DNA of 64,000 bases from an uncultured Clostridia bacterium (GCA_945876435.1 CAMCOD010000006.1:1-64000); one strand, 5' to 3'. Counted from the first letter of the stretch, positions 35,096-44,394 are shown. Notes: generated by a model not told the origin, from the letters alone. A program made the numbers and translations.

Positions 35096-35662
35096 TTATT
35101 CCGCGGTTTTTACTTCTTTGTTTTCGCCAAAGGGGATCATTTTGGCTTTGCCGAGGGCTACCATCAGCACAGGGATCAGCACCAGCTGGAGGATGATACC
35201 CGGGATCGCATTCAAAAAGGCACCGGATAAGAAGGCAGCCAGAGTAAAGGAACCGCCCCGAACCCCCAGAAGGATAACCATGGCCACACCCCAGATCGCG
35301 CGTCCGCCGATCATAGCGGGGATCATGCTGCGGTAAACCGCTTTCACGCATTTCCAACGGGAATGTCCATACAGGAAACCGACGATGCAGCCGTATGCGG
35401 CCAGTTCAAAAGCCATTGCGACAGCTGCCGGATACATAGGGGGCATAGTGAACAGGAAGGAGCGCAGGAGAGGCACGATGAAACCCACTGCCAGGCCGTA
35501 TTTCCATCCGCAGATCAAGCCGCAGAGCAGAATCGGAAGGTGCATAGGGAGAAGCATACTGCCGATTTCCGGAATTTGTCCGGTAAGGAAAGGCAGCATC
35601 AAACCAAGGGCAAGAAACAAGGCCGCAAGGACAAGGTTTTGGATCGATTTTGTACGTTTCAT
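35096..35662 (-). CDS. ECF transporter S component
   Basis: A 188-residue membrane protein with about six helices and the PMHLPILLCGLICG signature of the S (substrate-capture) subunit of energy-coupling-factor vitamin importers. It would share a common EcfA-EcfA'-EcfT module encoded elsewhere. The vitamin cannot be told; there is no riboswitch in the short upstream region to give it away. Monocistronic. Confidence 0.8.
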   Translation of the reverse strand: MKRTKSIQNLVLAALFLALGLMLPFLTGQIPEIGSMLLPMHLPILLCGLICGWKYGLAVGFIVPLLRSFLFTMPPMYPAAVAMAFELAAYGCIVGFLYGHSRWKCVKAVYRSMIPAMIGGRAIWGVAMVILLGVRGGSFTLAAFLSGAFLNAIPGIILQLVLIPVLMVALGKAKMIPFGENKEVKTAE

Positions 35663-35854
35663 AGGTGATACCTTCTTACTGTAAATATTTCATCTTCATT
35701 ATAACACCCCGAAAATCCCCTGTAAACCGCTGAGTCCGCTTCAGACTGTCAAAAATTTTTCTTTTGTGTCAGACACTGTCGTGTCAATAAGAACGGCTGC
35801 GGCATAGAGTGGTGGTAAGTCCCAAAAATGGGGCTTAGAAAGGAATGAGTGACT

Positions 35855-37228
35855 ATGGGTATTACCAACTCCAACAAAGAAGTAAGCGTTAGCAGCATCA
35901 GCTGCGGCGGTAGCTTCAACGTGCGGCTGTCTTTGACCGCCGCACCGGACATTGCTTCCAATCCCACCGACATTGTGCTGATCTTGGATCGCTCCGGCAG
36001 CATGATGGGCAGCCCTCTGGCCAGCCTGAAGGTGGCAGCGAAAGAATTCATCGACATCATTGATGAATCCACCGATGGCAGTCAGGATGGACAAATCGGC
36101 GGCGGCAGCCATATCGGCATTGTCAGCTTTGCTGATACTGCGACGCAGGACACGCAGCTTATCACCTCTGTAGCAGACCTGAAAACAGCTGTGGATGCGC
36201 TGACAGCTGGGGGAAACACCAACCATGCGGATGCTTTCACCAAGGCACAGCAGCTGTTTAATCCAGCATCCACCAACGCAAGGGTAATGGTTATGTTTAC
36301 CGATGGTGTAACCACAGCCGGCGGCGATCCCTCTATTCCCGCCGATGCGGCAAAGGCGCAAGGTACCCTTATTTATGTTATTGGTTTGTCCGGAAACGGC
36401 GGACTTGATGAGCAGGCCCTGCGGAATTGGGCTTCTGATCCGGCTTCCGCCTTTGTGGCCATTGCTCCTGATGACGCGGAGCTGGAGGAGCTGTTCTCGG
36501 ATCTGGCCAAAAACATTTCCAAGCCTGGCGCAACGAATATTGTGATCGACGACCGCATTTCCGATTGCTTCCGGATCACCTCCCTGTCCAGTCCCACCAA
36601 AGGCAGCGCCAGCCTGCTGACACCAACTACACTCCAATGGAAAATCGCGGAGCTGGGCGCTACACAGACGGAAGGCGCTGTTCTGGAATTCACGGTAGAA
36701 CATACGGGAAGCTGCTCCGGGGAGCTTGAGGTTAACGAGGAGATCAGCTATACGGATACCGAAGGTAACGTAGTGAACTTCCCATCTCCAACGGTTGAAG
36801 TTGACTGTGGCATTATTATTCTGCCGGAAACCTGCCCGGATCCGGTAGAGATTGAAGTAGACGGCTGTCAAGATGCTTTGGAATTTGATGCCGGTGATGT
36901 GGAACTGGAATCGTTGGGATGTATTGTTCAGCTTGATGTGACCATCCGCAATGTATGCCCCAATCGCCGGGTGGCTCTTGCCGTTATCCTCACGGAGGTG
37001 GATGAGCATGGTCTGGAGCACAAGAGAGGATTAAAAACCTTGACCATTCCGGCTCATAATCGAAGCTCCTGCCGGGATGTGACTGTGCGCTGCATCAAAT
37101 TTGTCCTGCCGGAAGATCTGGATGTGTCCGGAGAGGACAGCGCGATCTGCAATACCCGCGACTTTAAAGCCAGATTCATTGCCCATTATATTGACAATGA
37201 TTTTGACTGCTATGACGAGCTGTTCTAA
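35855..37228 (+). CDS. Cysteine-rich VWA-domain protein without signal peptide
   Basis: A 457-residue protein with a von Willebrand factor A domain (about 40-215) carrying the metal-ion site DRSGSM, a middle beta-rich domain, and a C-terminal region rich in Cys (at least nine Cys in the last 220 residues). No signal peptide or membrane segment is present, so it is made in the cytosol. The start could also be GTG 35849. The upstream region holds TCAATAA and CATAGAGT about 13 nt apart, loosely like a sigma-E sporulation promoter. A spore-coat-associated role would fit the Cys content but is speculation. Confidence 0.75.
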   Translation: MGITNSNKEVSVSSISCGGSFNVRLSLTAAPDIASNPTDIVLILDRSGSMMGSPLASLKVAAKEFIDIIDESTDGSQDGQIGGGSHIGIVSFADTATQDTQLITSVADLKTAVDALTAGGNTNHADAFTKAQQLFNPASTNARVMVMFTDGVTTAGGDPSIPADAAKAQGTLIYVIGLSGNGGLDEQALRNWASDPASAFVAIAPDDAELEELFSDLAKNISKPGATNIVIDDRISDCFRITSLSSPTKGSASLLTPTTLQWKIAELGATQTEGAVLEFTVEHTGSCSGELEVNEEISYTDTEGNVVNFPSPTVEVDCGIIILPETCPDPVEIEVDGCQDALEFDAGDVELESLGCIVQLDVTIRNVCPNRRVALAVILTEVDEHGLEHKRGLKTLTIPAHNRSSCRDVTVRCIKFVLPEDLDVSGEDSAICNTRDFKARFIAHYIDNDFDCYDELF

Positions 37229-37728
37229 AGCAGATTCCAACCCCGAATCAGGCCGCAGGCTATTTTTGTTCCCGCGTTGCCTGATGTCTGGGTGCTGAAA
37301 TCGTCAAAACCGGCATGAATAATGACCGTTTTGTCAATAATTTCGCTGACGGTAAAGTGATCGGTCAAAAATAGCTGACAGGCATAACCCTGATTGCCCA
37401 GCAGGGGAGGCAAATCGCCGGCATGGCTGGGATGGGGGCAGTTTTGAGGATTATAGTGGCCCAGAGCATCCGCAAAGGGATCGGTATCGTTGCCGCTGCA
37501 GGAGCCGCCGCTGTGGATATGAAACCCGAAGAAATGGTTCCCGCAGGTTTCAGCGGGAATGGGAAGTCCCCTTACCTCTGCGGCCACAAAAACTCCATAG
37601 GGGCTTTGGTAAAATCCTACGGAACCGAAAAGCTCCGGATAAGCCGGACTGCCCCGGAGGATCGCAGCGGCATGCGGGCGCTGATGAAGTAGAGAAATCA
37701 AGCAGGAAAAGCGCTGGTTTGCGTGCAT
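37225..37728 (-). CDS. Cu/Zn superoxide dismutase-like protein
   Basis: A 167-residue protein of the Cu/Zn SOD family. The copper-site histidines are in FHIHSG and IIHAGFDD, the bridging His and zinc ligands in GHYNP, PHPSH and HAGDLP, and the disulfide cysteines in GSCSG and IACGLI, so the metal sites look complete. There is no signal peptide, unusual for a bacterial Cu/Zn SOD and notable in a presumed anaerobe. ATG 37728 was preferred over GTG 37737 on spacing. Its 3' end overlaps the VWA gene by 4 nt in convergent orientation. Confidence 0.83.
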   Translation of the reverse strand: MHANQRFSCLISLLHQRPHAAAILRGSPAYPELFGSVGFYQSPYGVFVAAEVRGLPIPAETCGNHFFGFHIHSGGSCSGNDTDPFADALGHYNPQNCPHPSHAGDLPPLLGNQGYACQLFLTDHFTVSEIIDKTVIIHAGFDDFSTQTSGNAGTKIACGLIRGWNLL

Positions 37729-37750
37729 AAAGCTCACCGCCTTTGTTTTT

Positions 37751-37764
37751 TATACTCCAGTATA
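37751..37764 (-). promoter_or_regulatory. Dyad overlapping a -10 upstream of the SOD-like gene
   Basis: TATACT-CC-AGTATA is a perfect dyad 23 nt upstream of the gene; on the minus strand it contains TATACT, a good -10, without a clear -35. Possible operator. Confidence 0.4.
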
Positions 37765-37810
37765 TGAAACCAGGACGGCAAAAGGTGTGCGGAGACAAAA
37801 AAAGAAACAA

Positions 37811-37855
37811 AAAAGACAGTATGCGCTTCCAAACGGAAAGCATACTGTCTTTTTG
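37811..37855. terminator. Isolated terminator-like hairpin between divergent genes
   Basis: AAAAGACAGTATGC pairs with GCATACTGTCTTTT. No gene ends here on either strand, so it may end a short unannotated transcript. Confidence 0.6.
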
Positions 37856-37893
37856 TATGAAATTTTTTATAAAGGAGTGGTTGAGGCTGAATA

Positions 37894-37922
37894 TTGACAA
37901 AGCAGATCCTGCGGTTTATGAT
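37894..37922 (+). promoter_or_regulatory. Promoter of the flavodoxin gene
   Basis: TTGACA and TATGAT with a 17-nt spacer, 69 nt before the start codon. Confidence 0.75.
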
Positions 37923-37990
37923 TGATCGTAATATGATTACAGCCTGCCGGAAGATTTGTTAAAAAGGTTTATCAAAAAGGAGGTTGCTTT

Positions 37991-38536
37991 ATGAACGGTC
38001 TGGTTACTTACGGTTCAGCGTATGGAAGCACCCAAAAGTATGCCCAATGGATCGCGGAAGAATTGTCCTATGATATCAAAGCGGCGGAGGAGGCGGACGG
38101 CGCGATGCTGGCCCGCTATGATATTATTATTCACGGCGGTGGATTATACGCCGGTGGGGTGAAGGGCATCCAAGTGATCACAAAGAATTATGCTTCCATC
38201 GCCCATAAGCCTGTGATTCTTTTTACCTGCGGTCTGGCAGATCCTGAGGATCAGGAAAATGTCGCTCATATTGAAGCCGGGCTTGCGAAAGTGCTCAGTC
38301 CGGAGATGCAGAAGCATATAAAACTGTTCCATTTTCGGGGTGGGATTGATTACAGCCGTTTGGGCTTGGTTCACCGGGCGATGATGGCTATGCTGCGCAA
38401 AAGCATGCTGCGAAAAGGCCGGGATAATCTTCGTCAGGAGGATAAGCTTATGCTGGATACCTACGGCAAGAAAGTGGATTTTACAGATCGCCAGATGATC
38501 GCCCCCTTAATCGAATATGTAAAACAGATTGGATAA
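37991..38536 (+). CDS. Flavodoxin-domain protein
   Basis: A 181-residue flavodoxin-like protein, probably binding FMN. The phosphate-binding loop is YGSAYGSTQKYA (residues 7-18), and the LARYDIIIHGGGLYAGG region forms the isoalloxazine loops. It is related to HemG-type protoporphyrinogen oxidases and Clostridial flavodoxin-domain proteins. Substrate or partner is unknown. A good AAAGGAGG site and promoter support the start. Confidence 0.82.
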   Translation: MNGLVTYGSAYGSTQKYAQWIAEELSYDIKAAEEADGAMLARYDIIIHGGGLYAGGVKGIQVITKNYASIAHKPVILFTCGLADPEDQENVAHIEAGLAKVLSPEMQKHIKLFHFRGGIDYSRLGLVHRAMMAMLRKSMLRKGRDNLRQEDKLMLDTYGKKVDFTDRQMIAPLIEYVKQIG

Positions 38537-38540
38537 AAGA

Positions 38541-38580
38541 GAACCTGTTCATTCTCCGAAAGAATGAACAGGTTCTCTTT
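38541..38580. terminator. Bidirectional terminator
   Basis: GAACCTGTTCATTC pairs with GAATGAACAGGTTC around 7 nt. Confidence 0.9.
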
Positions 38581-38600
38581 ATATATCAGTCTGAATATTT

Positions 38601-39968
38601 TCAAGATGCTGCGAACAATTTATCCTTTTTCGCCCAGTAGGCGGAAAGAAGGAAGAACATCATCAGGATCCAGGTCACCGGTTCCGTGATGCAGGTTCCG
38701 AGAAAGCCGAAGTGAGGGATCAGCCAGCAAGCGGACAGGATCTTCATGGCCAATTCAATGCAGCTTGACAAAATAGGGATGGTTTTATGTCCCATTGCCT
38801 GCATTGTGGTGCGCAGGCACAGCAGAACACCCAGGGCCGGATAGCAGAGCAGATGGATCCGCATGCTTAAAACAGCGTTGCGGATGATAAATTGATCGGA
38901 GCTGCCGGTGGTGAAACTTATCATTGTGCCGCCAAACAGGAAAATTAACCCACAGGCAAGGACAGACCACAGAATTTGCAGGCCGATAACCTGTTTCAGA
39001 GAAGAACGGATCCGCTCCGTCTTACCAGCTCCCCAGTTTTGAGCCACAAAGGTGGAGTTGGCGGTGGAGATGGTGCCCAAAGGCTGCATGGTAATCTGAA
39101 TGATGCGGCGGGCGGCGGTGTAGGCGGCGATAATGGCCTCGCCCAGCGCATTGTTTGCCCGCTGAAAGATGACAGAACCCAGATCTACCACACAAAGCAT
39201 CATGGCCATGGAAAAACCGGTGGAAACCAGTTCTCTGAGAATCGAGGAAGGAACCCGGAAATCTTCCCGTTCCGGCAGAATGGAACAGTAGTTTTTCCAG
39301 ACGTAGAGTCCGCAGAAGGCAGCGGAAACACTTTGAGCCAGTACGGTGGCCACAGCGGTTCCGGCGATCCCCATGGGAATCACTACAACAAGCAGTACAT
39401 CAAGGACAACATTGAGAAAGCAGGACAAAATTAAAAAATACAGCGGAGAGCGGCTGTTGCCCAGGGCCCGCAGAAGGGCGGCAAACATATTGTAAGCGTT
39501 GGTTGCCGCCATACCCAGACAAATAATGGCGATATAGGTATAGGTTTGGCGGAAGATGGTTTCAGGCGTATTCATAAAGCGGAGCATGGGCCGCAGAAAC
39601 GGCAGGGACAAGCTGGTCAGCACCGCAGTTACCAAAAGATTCAGCAAAAGAGTGCCGGCAATGGCCTGTTTCATAGTTTTTTCATTGTGTGCGCCGAAAG
39701 CCTGTGTAACGACAATACCATAGCCGTTGTTCATGCCGTTGGCACAGTTGATGATCAGTCCATACAAAGCGGAGCTGGCCCCAATGGCAGCGATGGCTTG
39801 ATCACCAAGGGTATAGCCGGCCACCATAGTATCTACCACACTGTAAATCTGCTGAAAAATATTTCCGATAAAGAGAGGAATGGCAAAGGCAAGAATCAGT
39901 CTCAGGCTATTCCCCTGGGTCATGTCCAGCGTACGCATAAGCGGTTTTGACGTTTTATTTACCTCCAT
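38601..39968 (-). CDS. MATE family efflux transporter (second)
   Basis: A 455-residue MATE protein with twelve predicted helices (VVDTMVAGYTLG, NGYGIVVTQAFGA, ALGNSRSPLYF). It is of normal family length, unlike the first MATE in the window, which carries an N-terminal extension, and the two are not close copies. Substrate is unknown. The upstream region has a TATAAT with TTGACC only 13 nt away, so the promoter is unclear, and no MarR-like dyad is present. Confidence 0.9.
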   Translation of the reverse strand: MEVNKTSKPLMRTLDMTQGNSLRLILAFAIPLFIGNIFQQIYSVVDTMVAGYTLGDQAIAAIGASSALYGLIINCANGMNNGYGIVVTQAFGAHNEKTMKQAIAGTLLLNLLVTAVLTSLSLPFLRPMLRFMNTPETIFRQTYTYIAIICLGMAATNAYNMFAALLRALGNSRSPLYFLILSCFLNVVLDVLLVVVIPMGIAGTAVATVLAQSVSAAFCGLYVWKNYCSILPEREDFRVPSSILRELVSTGFSMAMMLCVVDLGSVIFQRANNALGEAIIAAYTAARRIIQITMQPLGTISTANSTFVAQNWGAGKTERIRSSLKQVIGLQILWSVLACGLIFLFGGTMISFTTGSSDQFIIRNAVLSMRIHLLCYPALGVLLCLRTTMQAMGHKTIPILSSCIELAMKILSACWLIPHFGFLGTCITEPVTWILMMFFLLSAYWAKKDKLFAAS

Positions 39969-40106
39969 AAAGCTTGTTCCTTTCCGTTTTGTTCAATTTC
40001 TCTACCCATTATAAGACAAAAGTTTAGGTCAAGCTACTGAAAATCACAGTTCTGCTGTATGTTTTTCGCGTATTCTCCAAAGAAGGGCAAAAGCCGGCAT
40101 CAATTT

Positions 40107-40140
40107 TGCGACAGGATATACGAGCCATTCATGCTATAGT
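40107..40140 (+). promoter_or_regulatory. Possible Spo0A-dependent promoter of spoIIE
   Basis: TGCGACA (40107-40113) matches the reverse complement of the 0A box TGTCGAA at six of seven positions and lies about 21 nt upstream of TATAGT (40135-40140), the arrangement of Spo0A-activated sigma-A promoters. Only one box is visible. Confidence 0.35.
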
Positions 40141-40202
40141 TGGGATAAAGAAACAGTATATGCGGAAAAAGCGCTGTTTATTCATAGAAAGGATGGCTGA
40201 AT

Positions 40203-42533
40203 ATGAACAATCGAACCGATTTAGTGGGCGTAGGCCTGAAGAATAAAACCCGTCAGGAGGTTTTCAATCGTCAGGAATTGGTTTTGCAAATCCTGTGGGG
40301 AATTTTCAGTTATATCATTGCCGCAGGAACCATGCTGGAAGGCTTATCTCCCTTTGGAACAGCTTTGGTGGCGGCCTGTCCGGAAAAACTGCTGTTGGTG
40401 ACGGCTATCGGAGCGGCAGGCGGCAGCCTGTTTCCGGCGGGCGTAACCATGAGTATGAAATATGCGGCAGCGGTGATGATCACGGCGGTAGCCCGTTGGG
40501 CTTTCTTCAGCGGAAGACTGCTGTCCTACCCGGTGGAACTGTCTCCGGTGCTGGCTGGCGTATCTTTGCTTTTGCCTTCGCTTGCGGTGGCTTTTGCCAG
40601 AGGCGCCGGCCTTTATGACATCGCTCTTTCCGCCGCAGAAGCTTTGCTGGCGGCAGGCGCGGCCTATTTCTTTGCCCGCACCATTGATATGCTGCGGCAG
40701 GGATGGACAGCCTGGAGACGTTCAGAGGCGGCCTGTGCAGTAGTAACATTGTGCATACTGCTTCTATCTTTATCTGCTTTTCAAATATTTGGCCTGTCCT
40801 TCGGCCGTATTGCGGCTTATTCTGCGATTCTGCTTTGTGCTTCGGCCGCTGGGGAAGCTGCCGCTACGATTTGCGGCGCTGCTTGCGGAATGGCCATTGG
40901 GCTGGCACAGTTCCCCGATTTGACTCCGGTAGGGGCTTATACGGTCTGCGGCCTGATCAGCGGCGTCTTTTCACAACTGGGAAAATTGGGCTGCTGCGCG
41001 GCGTTTGTGTTGTCCAATGGCATTTTTGCCCTGCTTACCCATAGCCCCAGGGATGCGCTTCCTCTGCTGATCGAGGCGGCGCTTGCCTCGACTGTTTTTA
41101 TGCTGCTTCCGGTAAAGCGGCTTCAGACCTTAAAAATCAAGGCGTTCCGTCAGCTGGACCAGGTGGAAACAGCGGGGATGAAGGAATTGCTGCTGAACCG
41201 CATTGATGATGCCTCTCTGGCGCTGAAGGATATCGCGTCCACTACCAGACAAGTATCGGATCAGCTGAATCAGATGAAAACCGGAACCATCGAGGAAGTT
41301 TATCAGGCTGCTATCGACGGTGTTTGCCGCAAATGCAGCCGAAATGTTCACTGCTGGCAGGCGGAATTTACGGATTCCATGAATTGTTTTAATCATTTTA
41401 CGGATGTGCTGCGGAAAAACAGCTCCATTACCGAGGAAGACTTTATTTATCCGCTGAACAGCCAGTGTAAGCGGAAGGACAAGCTTCTGCAGCTCATCAA
41501 TGGGCGTTATGAGGCTTTTTTGGAGAAGGAAGGGATGCACCGGAAGGTGGCACAAGTGCGCTCCGTCGTCACCGACCAGTTTGAAGGAATGGCGGAGATG
41601 CTTCAAGGCTTTGGGAAAGAGATGGTGGAGATCAGTTCCTGCGACCGGCGCCTGACCCAGAAGGTGCAGGCCTATTTAGAGGAGTTGGATCTGGAGCTGG
41701 AGACTGTCAGCTGTTACCGAAATGGGGATGAGATCCTTTTTGTCCAGCTTCTGCTGCCGGCACGCAAGCTGCCCCGTGTAGATACGGCGCTGTTGGCGGA
41801 GGAAATCGGCGAACTCTGCGGCTGTGAGCTGGATGAGCCGGAAATTGTTAACGCTGGAGGAAAAGTTCGTCTGATTTTTCGGGAGGTGGCGGAATACGGT
41901 ATGGATTTTGCGATGACTCAGCATATTTGTGATGGCTCAAGGGTTTGCGGAGACTCGTGTTCCACCTTTACCGACCGCAAATCCGTAGCGCATATGATCC
42001 TCAGCGACGGAATGGGCAACGGTGCCGGGGCGGCAGTGGACTCTTCTATGACAGTATCCCTGATTTCCAAGTTGATTGATGCCAATGTAGCCTATGATCC
42101 CGCCCTTAAAATTGTCAACTCTGCTCTGTTAGTAAAAACGGGAGAAGAATCCTTGGCAACAATCGACATTGCCGCGGTGGATTTATACAATGGTCAGGTG
42201 GATTTTTACAAAGCGGGGGCGGCTCCAACCTTTATCCGCCGAAACCAGCGGACCGGTTATGTGGACTCCACATCCCTTCCGGCAGGGATCCTCAGCTCGG
42301 TAGAATTTGAGAAAAGCAGTTTGAAGCTATCTGCCGGAGATTTGATCGTTATGGTTTCCGATGGGGCAACCGCTTCCGGGGTGGACTGGATCCGGCACAC
42401 CATCGACCGTTTTCAGGTTTCCGACGGTTTGCAAAGCCTCTGCGATGACATTACCACCACCGCCCGCCTGAAACGCAGCGACTGTCGGGACGATGATATT
42501 ACCGTGATCGCGGGAATGCTGCGAAAGCGGTGA
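40203..42533 (+). CDS. spoIIE: Stage II sporulation protein E
   Basis: A 776-residue SpoIIE, the membrane phosphatase that dephosphorylates SpoIIAA to release sigma-F in the forespore and helps shift the division septum. About ten transmembrane segments fill residues 30-310, a central regulatory/FtsZ-interacting region follows with a Cys cluster (CRKCSRNVHCW), and the C-terminal PP2C phosphatase (about 560-776) has the metal-binding ILSDGMGNG and SDGATASG motifs. Length is slightly below Bacillus SpoIIE (827). Confidence 0.95.
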   Translation: MNNRTDLVGVGLKNKTRQEVFNRQELVLQILWGIFSYIIAAGTMLEGLSPFGTALVAACPEKLLLVTAIGAAGGSLFPAGVTMSMKYAAAVMITAVARWAFFSGRLLSYPVELSPVLAGVSLLLPSLAVAFARGAGLYDIALSAAEALLAAGAAYFFARTIDMLRQGWTAWRRSEAACAVVTLCILLLSLSAFQIFGLSFGRIAAYSAILLCASAAGEAAATICGAACGMAIGLAQFPDLTPVGAYTVCGLISGVFSQLGKLGCCAAFVLSNGIFALLTHSPRDALPLLIEAALASTVFMLLPVKRLQTLKIKAFRQLDQVETAGMKELLLNRIDDASLALKDIASTTRQVSDQLNQMKTGTIEEVYQAAIDGVCRKCSRNVHCWQAEFTDSMNCFNHFTDVLRKNSSITEEDFIYPLNSQCKRKDKLLQLINGRYEAFLEKEGMHRKVAQVRSVVTDQFEGMAEMLQGFGKEMVEISSCDRRLTQKVQAYLEELDLELETVSCYRNGDEILFVQLLLPARKLPRVDTALLAEEIGELCGCELDEPEIVNAGGKVRLIFREVAEYGMDFAMTQHICDGSRVCGDSCSTFTDRKSVAHMILSDGMGNGAGAAVDSSMTVSLISKLIDANVAYDPALKIVNSALLVKTGEESLATIDIAAVDLYNGQVDFYKAGAAPTFIRRNQRTGYVDSTSLPAGILSSVEFEKSSLKLSAGDLIVMVSDGATASGVDWIRHTIDRFQVSDGLQSLCDDITTTARLKRSDCRDDDITVIAGMLRKR

Positions 42534-42588
42534 TCGGGAAGGAAATAGGACAAAATTTTTCCTTAAAAAGGAGAGAAGAACCGTTTTG

Positions 42589-42617
42589 TTGACAAGGAGG
42601 CGTTTTTGCAATATCAT
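42589..42617 (+). promoter_or_regulatory. Promoter of smsCB
   Basis: Perfect TTGACA and TATCAT with a 17-nt spacer, 59 nt before the ATPase gene. Confidence 0.75.
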
Positions 42618-42675
42618 TATAGAGTATCTTAGGATTGTTTTCCCATGGAAAACAAAGGAATGAAGGGGTATTTCT

Positions 42676-43401
42676 ATGTTGATTTTGGAGAACATCACCT
42701 GGTCGGTTCCCGATGGCGATTCCATCCTGAAGGGTGTGGATCTGGTGATTCCGTCCGGAGGGTTAACGGTGATCACCGGCCCAAACGGAGGCGGTAAAAC
42801 CTCTCTGGCAAAGATTGTGGCAGGGTTGTACAAGCCGGACAGCGGACGAATCCTGCTGGATGGAGAAGATATTACCAACTTGTCCATTACAGAGCGGGCC
42901 AGAAAGGGTGTGGGCTATGCTTTTCAGCAGCCGGTGCGCTTTAAAGGCATTACAGTTCGGGATCTTCTGGAACTGGCAGCGGGCCACCCATTGGAGGAAA
43001 GCGAGCTCTGCGATATTTTAGGCAGTGTGGGTCTGTGCACCCATGACTATATTGACCGGGAGGTCAGCACCGGTTTGTCCGGAGGAGAGATTAAGCGTAT
43101 CGAAATTGCGTCTGTTCTGGCAAGAAGCGATACCAAGCTGACGATTTTCGATGAACCGGAGGCAGGAATTGACCTGTGGAGCTTTGCGGGTCTGATTGAA
43201 GCGTTTCAGAAGCTGAAAACCAAAAATTCCGGCTCCATTCTGATTATTTCCCACCAGGAACGCATTTTGAATATTGCCGATGAAATCGTCGTCATTGCCG
43301 AAGGCAAGGTAAGGGCCAAAGGCAGCCGCGATGAAATCATGCCGGTTCTCTTGGCGGATGAGAAGGCAGCCCACTGCCCGCGAGGAAAAGAGGTTTACTA
43401 A
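42676..43401 (+). CDS. SufC-type ATPase of the minimal Fe-S scaffold (SmsC)
   Basis: A 241-residue SufC-like ABC ATPase that works on the Fe-S cluster scaffold. Walker A GPNGGGKTS, signature LSGGEIKR, Walker B LTIFDEPEAGID with the GID ending characteristic of SufC, and the switch in ISHQER are visible. Only one SufB-like partner follows and no sufS/sufU is adjacent, which matches the two-gene SMS system described for anaerobes. Its stop overlaps the next start (TAATG). Confidence 0.85.
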   Translation: MLILENITWSVPDGDSILKGVDLVIPSGGLTVITGPNGGGKTSLAKIVAGLYKPDSGRILLDGEDITNLSITERARKGVGYAFQQPVRFKGITVRDLLELAAGHPLEESELCDILGSVGLCTHDYIDREVSTGLSGGEIKRIEIASVLARSDTKLTIFDEPEAGIDLWSFAGLIEAFQKLKTKNSGSILIISHQERILNIADEIVVIAEGKVRAKGSRDEIMPVLLADEKAAHCPRGKEVY

Positions 43402-44321
43402 TGAATAAGATCACGGAAAAACTTCTGGAAGTAATCTCCGACTGGAAGGGCGTTTTTGACGGCGCCTTCAATATCCGGGAGGATGGTCAGTGTGTTGGAA
43501 GACAGTCCTCTCCCAATATCAGAATTGATCCTCTGGCCGGAGGGGCGGGTTTGGAGATCCATGTTTCCTCACAGGCGCAGGGAGAAACCGTCTATATTCC
43601 AGCCTGCGTCACTAAAAGTGACGTCAACGACCTGGTGTACAATGATTTTTATATTGGGGATGGCGCGGATGTGGTCATTGTAGCCGGCTGCGGTGTTCAT
43701 AACGACGGCGAAGGAGAGGCCAGACACAACGGCATCCACCGTTTCTTTGTGGGCAAAGGTGCTCATGTCCTTTATAAGGAGAAGCACATCGGAATGGGAG
43801 ATGGCAGCGGCGCAAGACGGATCGACCCGATTACCGATATTACGCTGGAAGAAGATGCTGTCATGGAGATGGATACCACCCAGATCAGCGGTGTGGACAG
43901 CACCGTTCGCACAACCAATGCCAATCTGGCCGCAAGAGCCAAGTTAATCATCCATGAGAGGCTGATGACCAATGACCAGGAAACGGCAAAGACTGATTTT
44001 ACGGTAAACATGAACGGCGAGGACGCGGGTGTGGATCTGATCTCCCGTTCGGTAGCCAAAGACCGTTCCCATCAGGAGTACCGCTCTGTTATTCGGGGCA
44101 ATACCCGCTGCACCGGTCATTCGGAATGTGATGCCATTCTGGTTGGCAATGGCACCGTCAGCGCTGCGCCGGAACTGTTTGCGGGACATATTGACGCAGC
44201 TCTTATCCATGAGGCCGCCATCGGCAAGATTGCCGGAGAACAGATTCTCAAGCTGCAAACGCTGGGCCTTACGGAAGAAGAAGCGGAGCAGAAAATCATT
44301 GACGGCTTTTTAAAAGGTTAA
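43401..44321 (+). CDS. SufB/SufD-family Fe-S scaffold protein (SmsB)
   Basis: A 306-residue SufBD-core protein forming a right-handed parallel beta-helix that, as a dimer with SmsC, assembles Fe-S clusters. It is about two-thirds the length of SufB, lacking the N-terminal region, as expected for SmsB. Conserved features are the RTTNANLAARA and HSECDAILVGNG stretches (the latter with a Cys and an acidic residue), and HEAAIGKI. Translationally coupled to smsC and followed by a terminator. Confidence 0.83.
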   Translation: MNKITEKLLEVISDWKGVFDGAFNIREDGQCVGRQSSPNIRIDPLAGGAGLEIHVSSQAQGETVYIPACVTKSDVNDLVYNDFYIGDGADVVIVAGCGVHNDGEGEARHNGIHRFFVGKGAHVLYKEKHIGMGDGSGARRIDPITDITLEEDAVMEMDTTQISGVDSTVRTTNANLAARAKLIIHERLMTNDQETAKTDFTVNMNGEDAGVDLISRSVAKDRSHQEYRSVIRGNTRCTGHSECDAILVGNGTVSAAPELFAGHIDAALIHEAAIGKIAGEQILKLQTLGLTEEEAEQKIIDGFLKG

Positions 44322-44344
44322 GATCTAAAAAATATTGGAAAATC

Positions 44345-44387
44345 AAAACACCCTCTGCCGCTTTCCTGCGGCAGAGGGTGTTTTTTA
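44345..44387. terminator. Bidirectional terminator
   Basis: AACACCCTCTGCCGC pairs with GCGGCAGAGGGTGTT around 6 nt; T runs follow. Confidence 0.93.
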
Positions 44388-44394
44388 GAATTGC

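Noticed and set aside
35741..37021. Long frame opposite the VWA gene
   Set aside because: The VWA reading has a MIDAS motif and a ribosome site; this one has neither.
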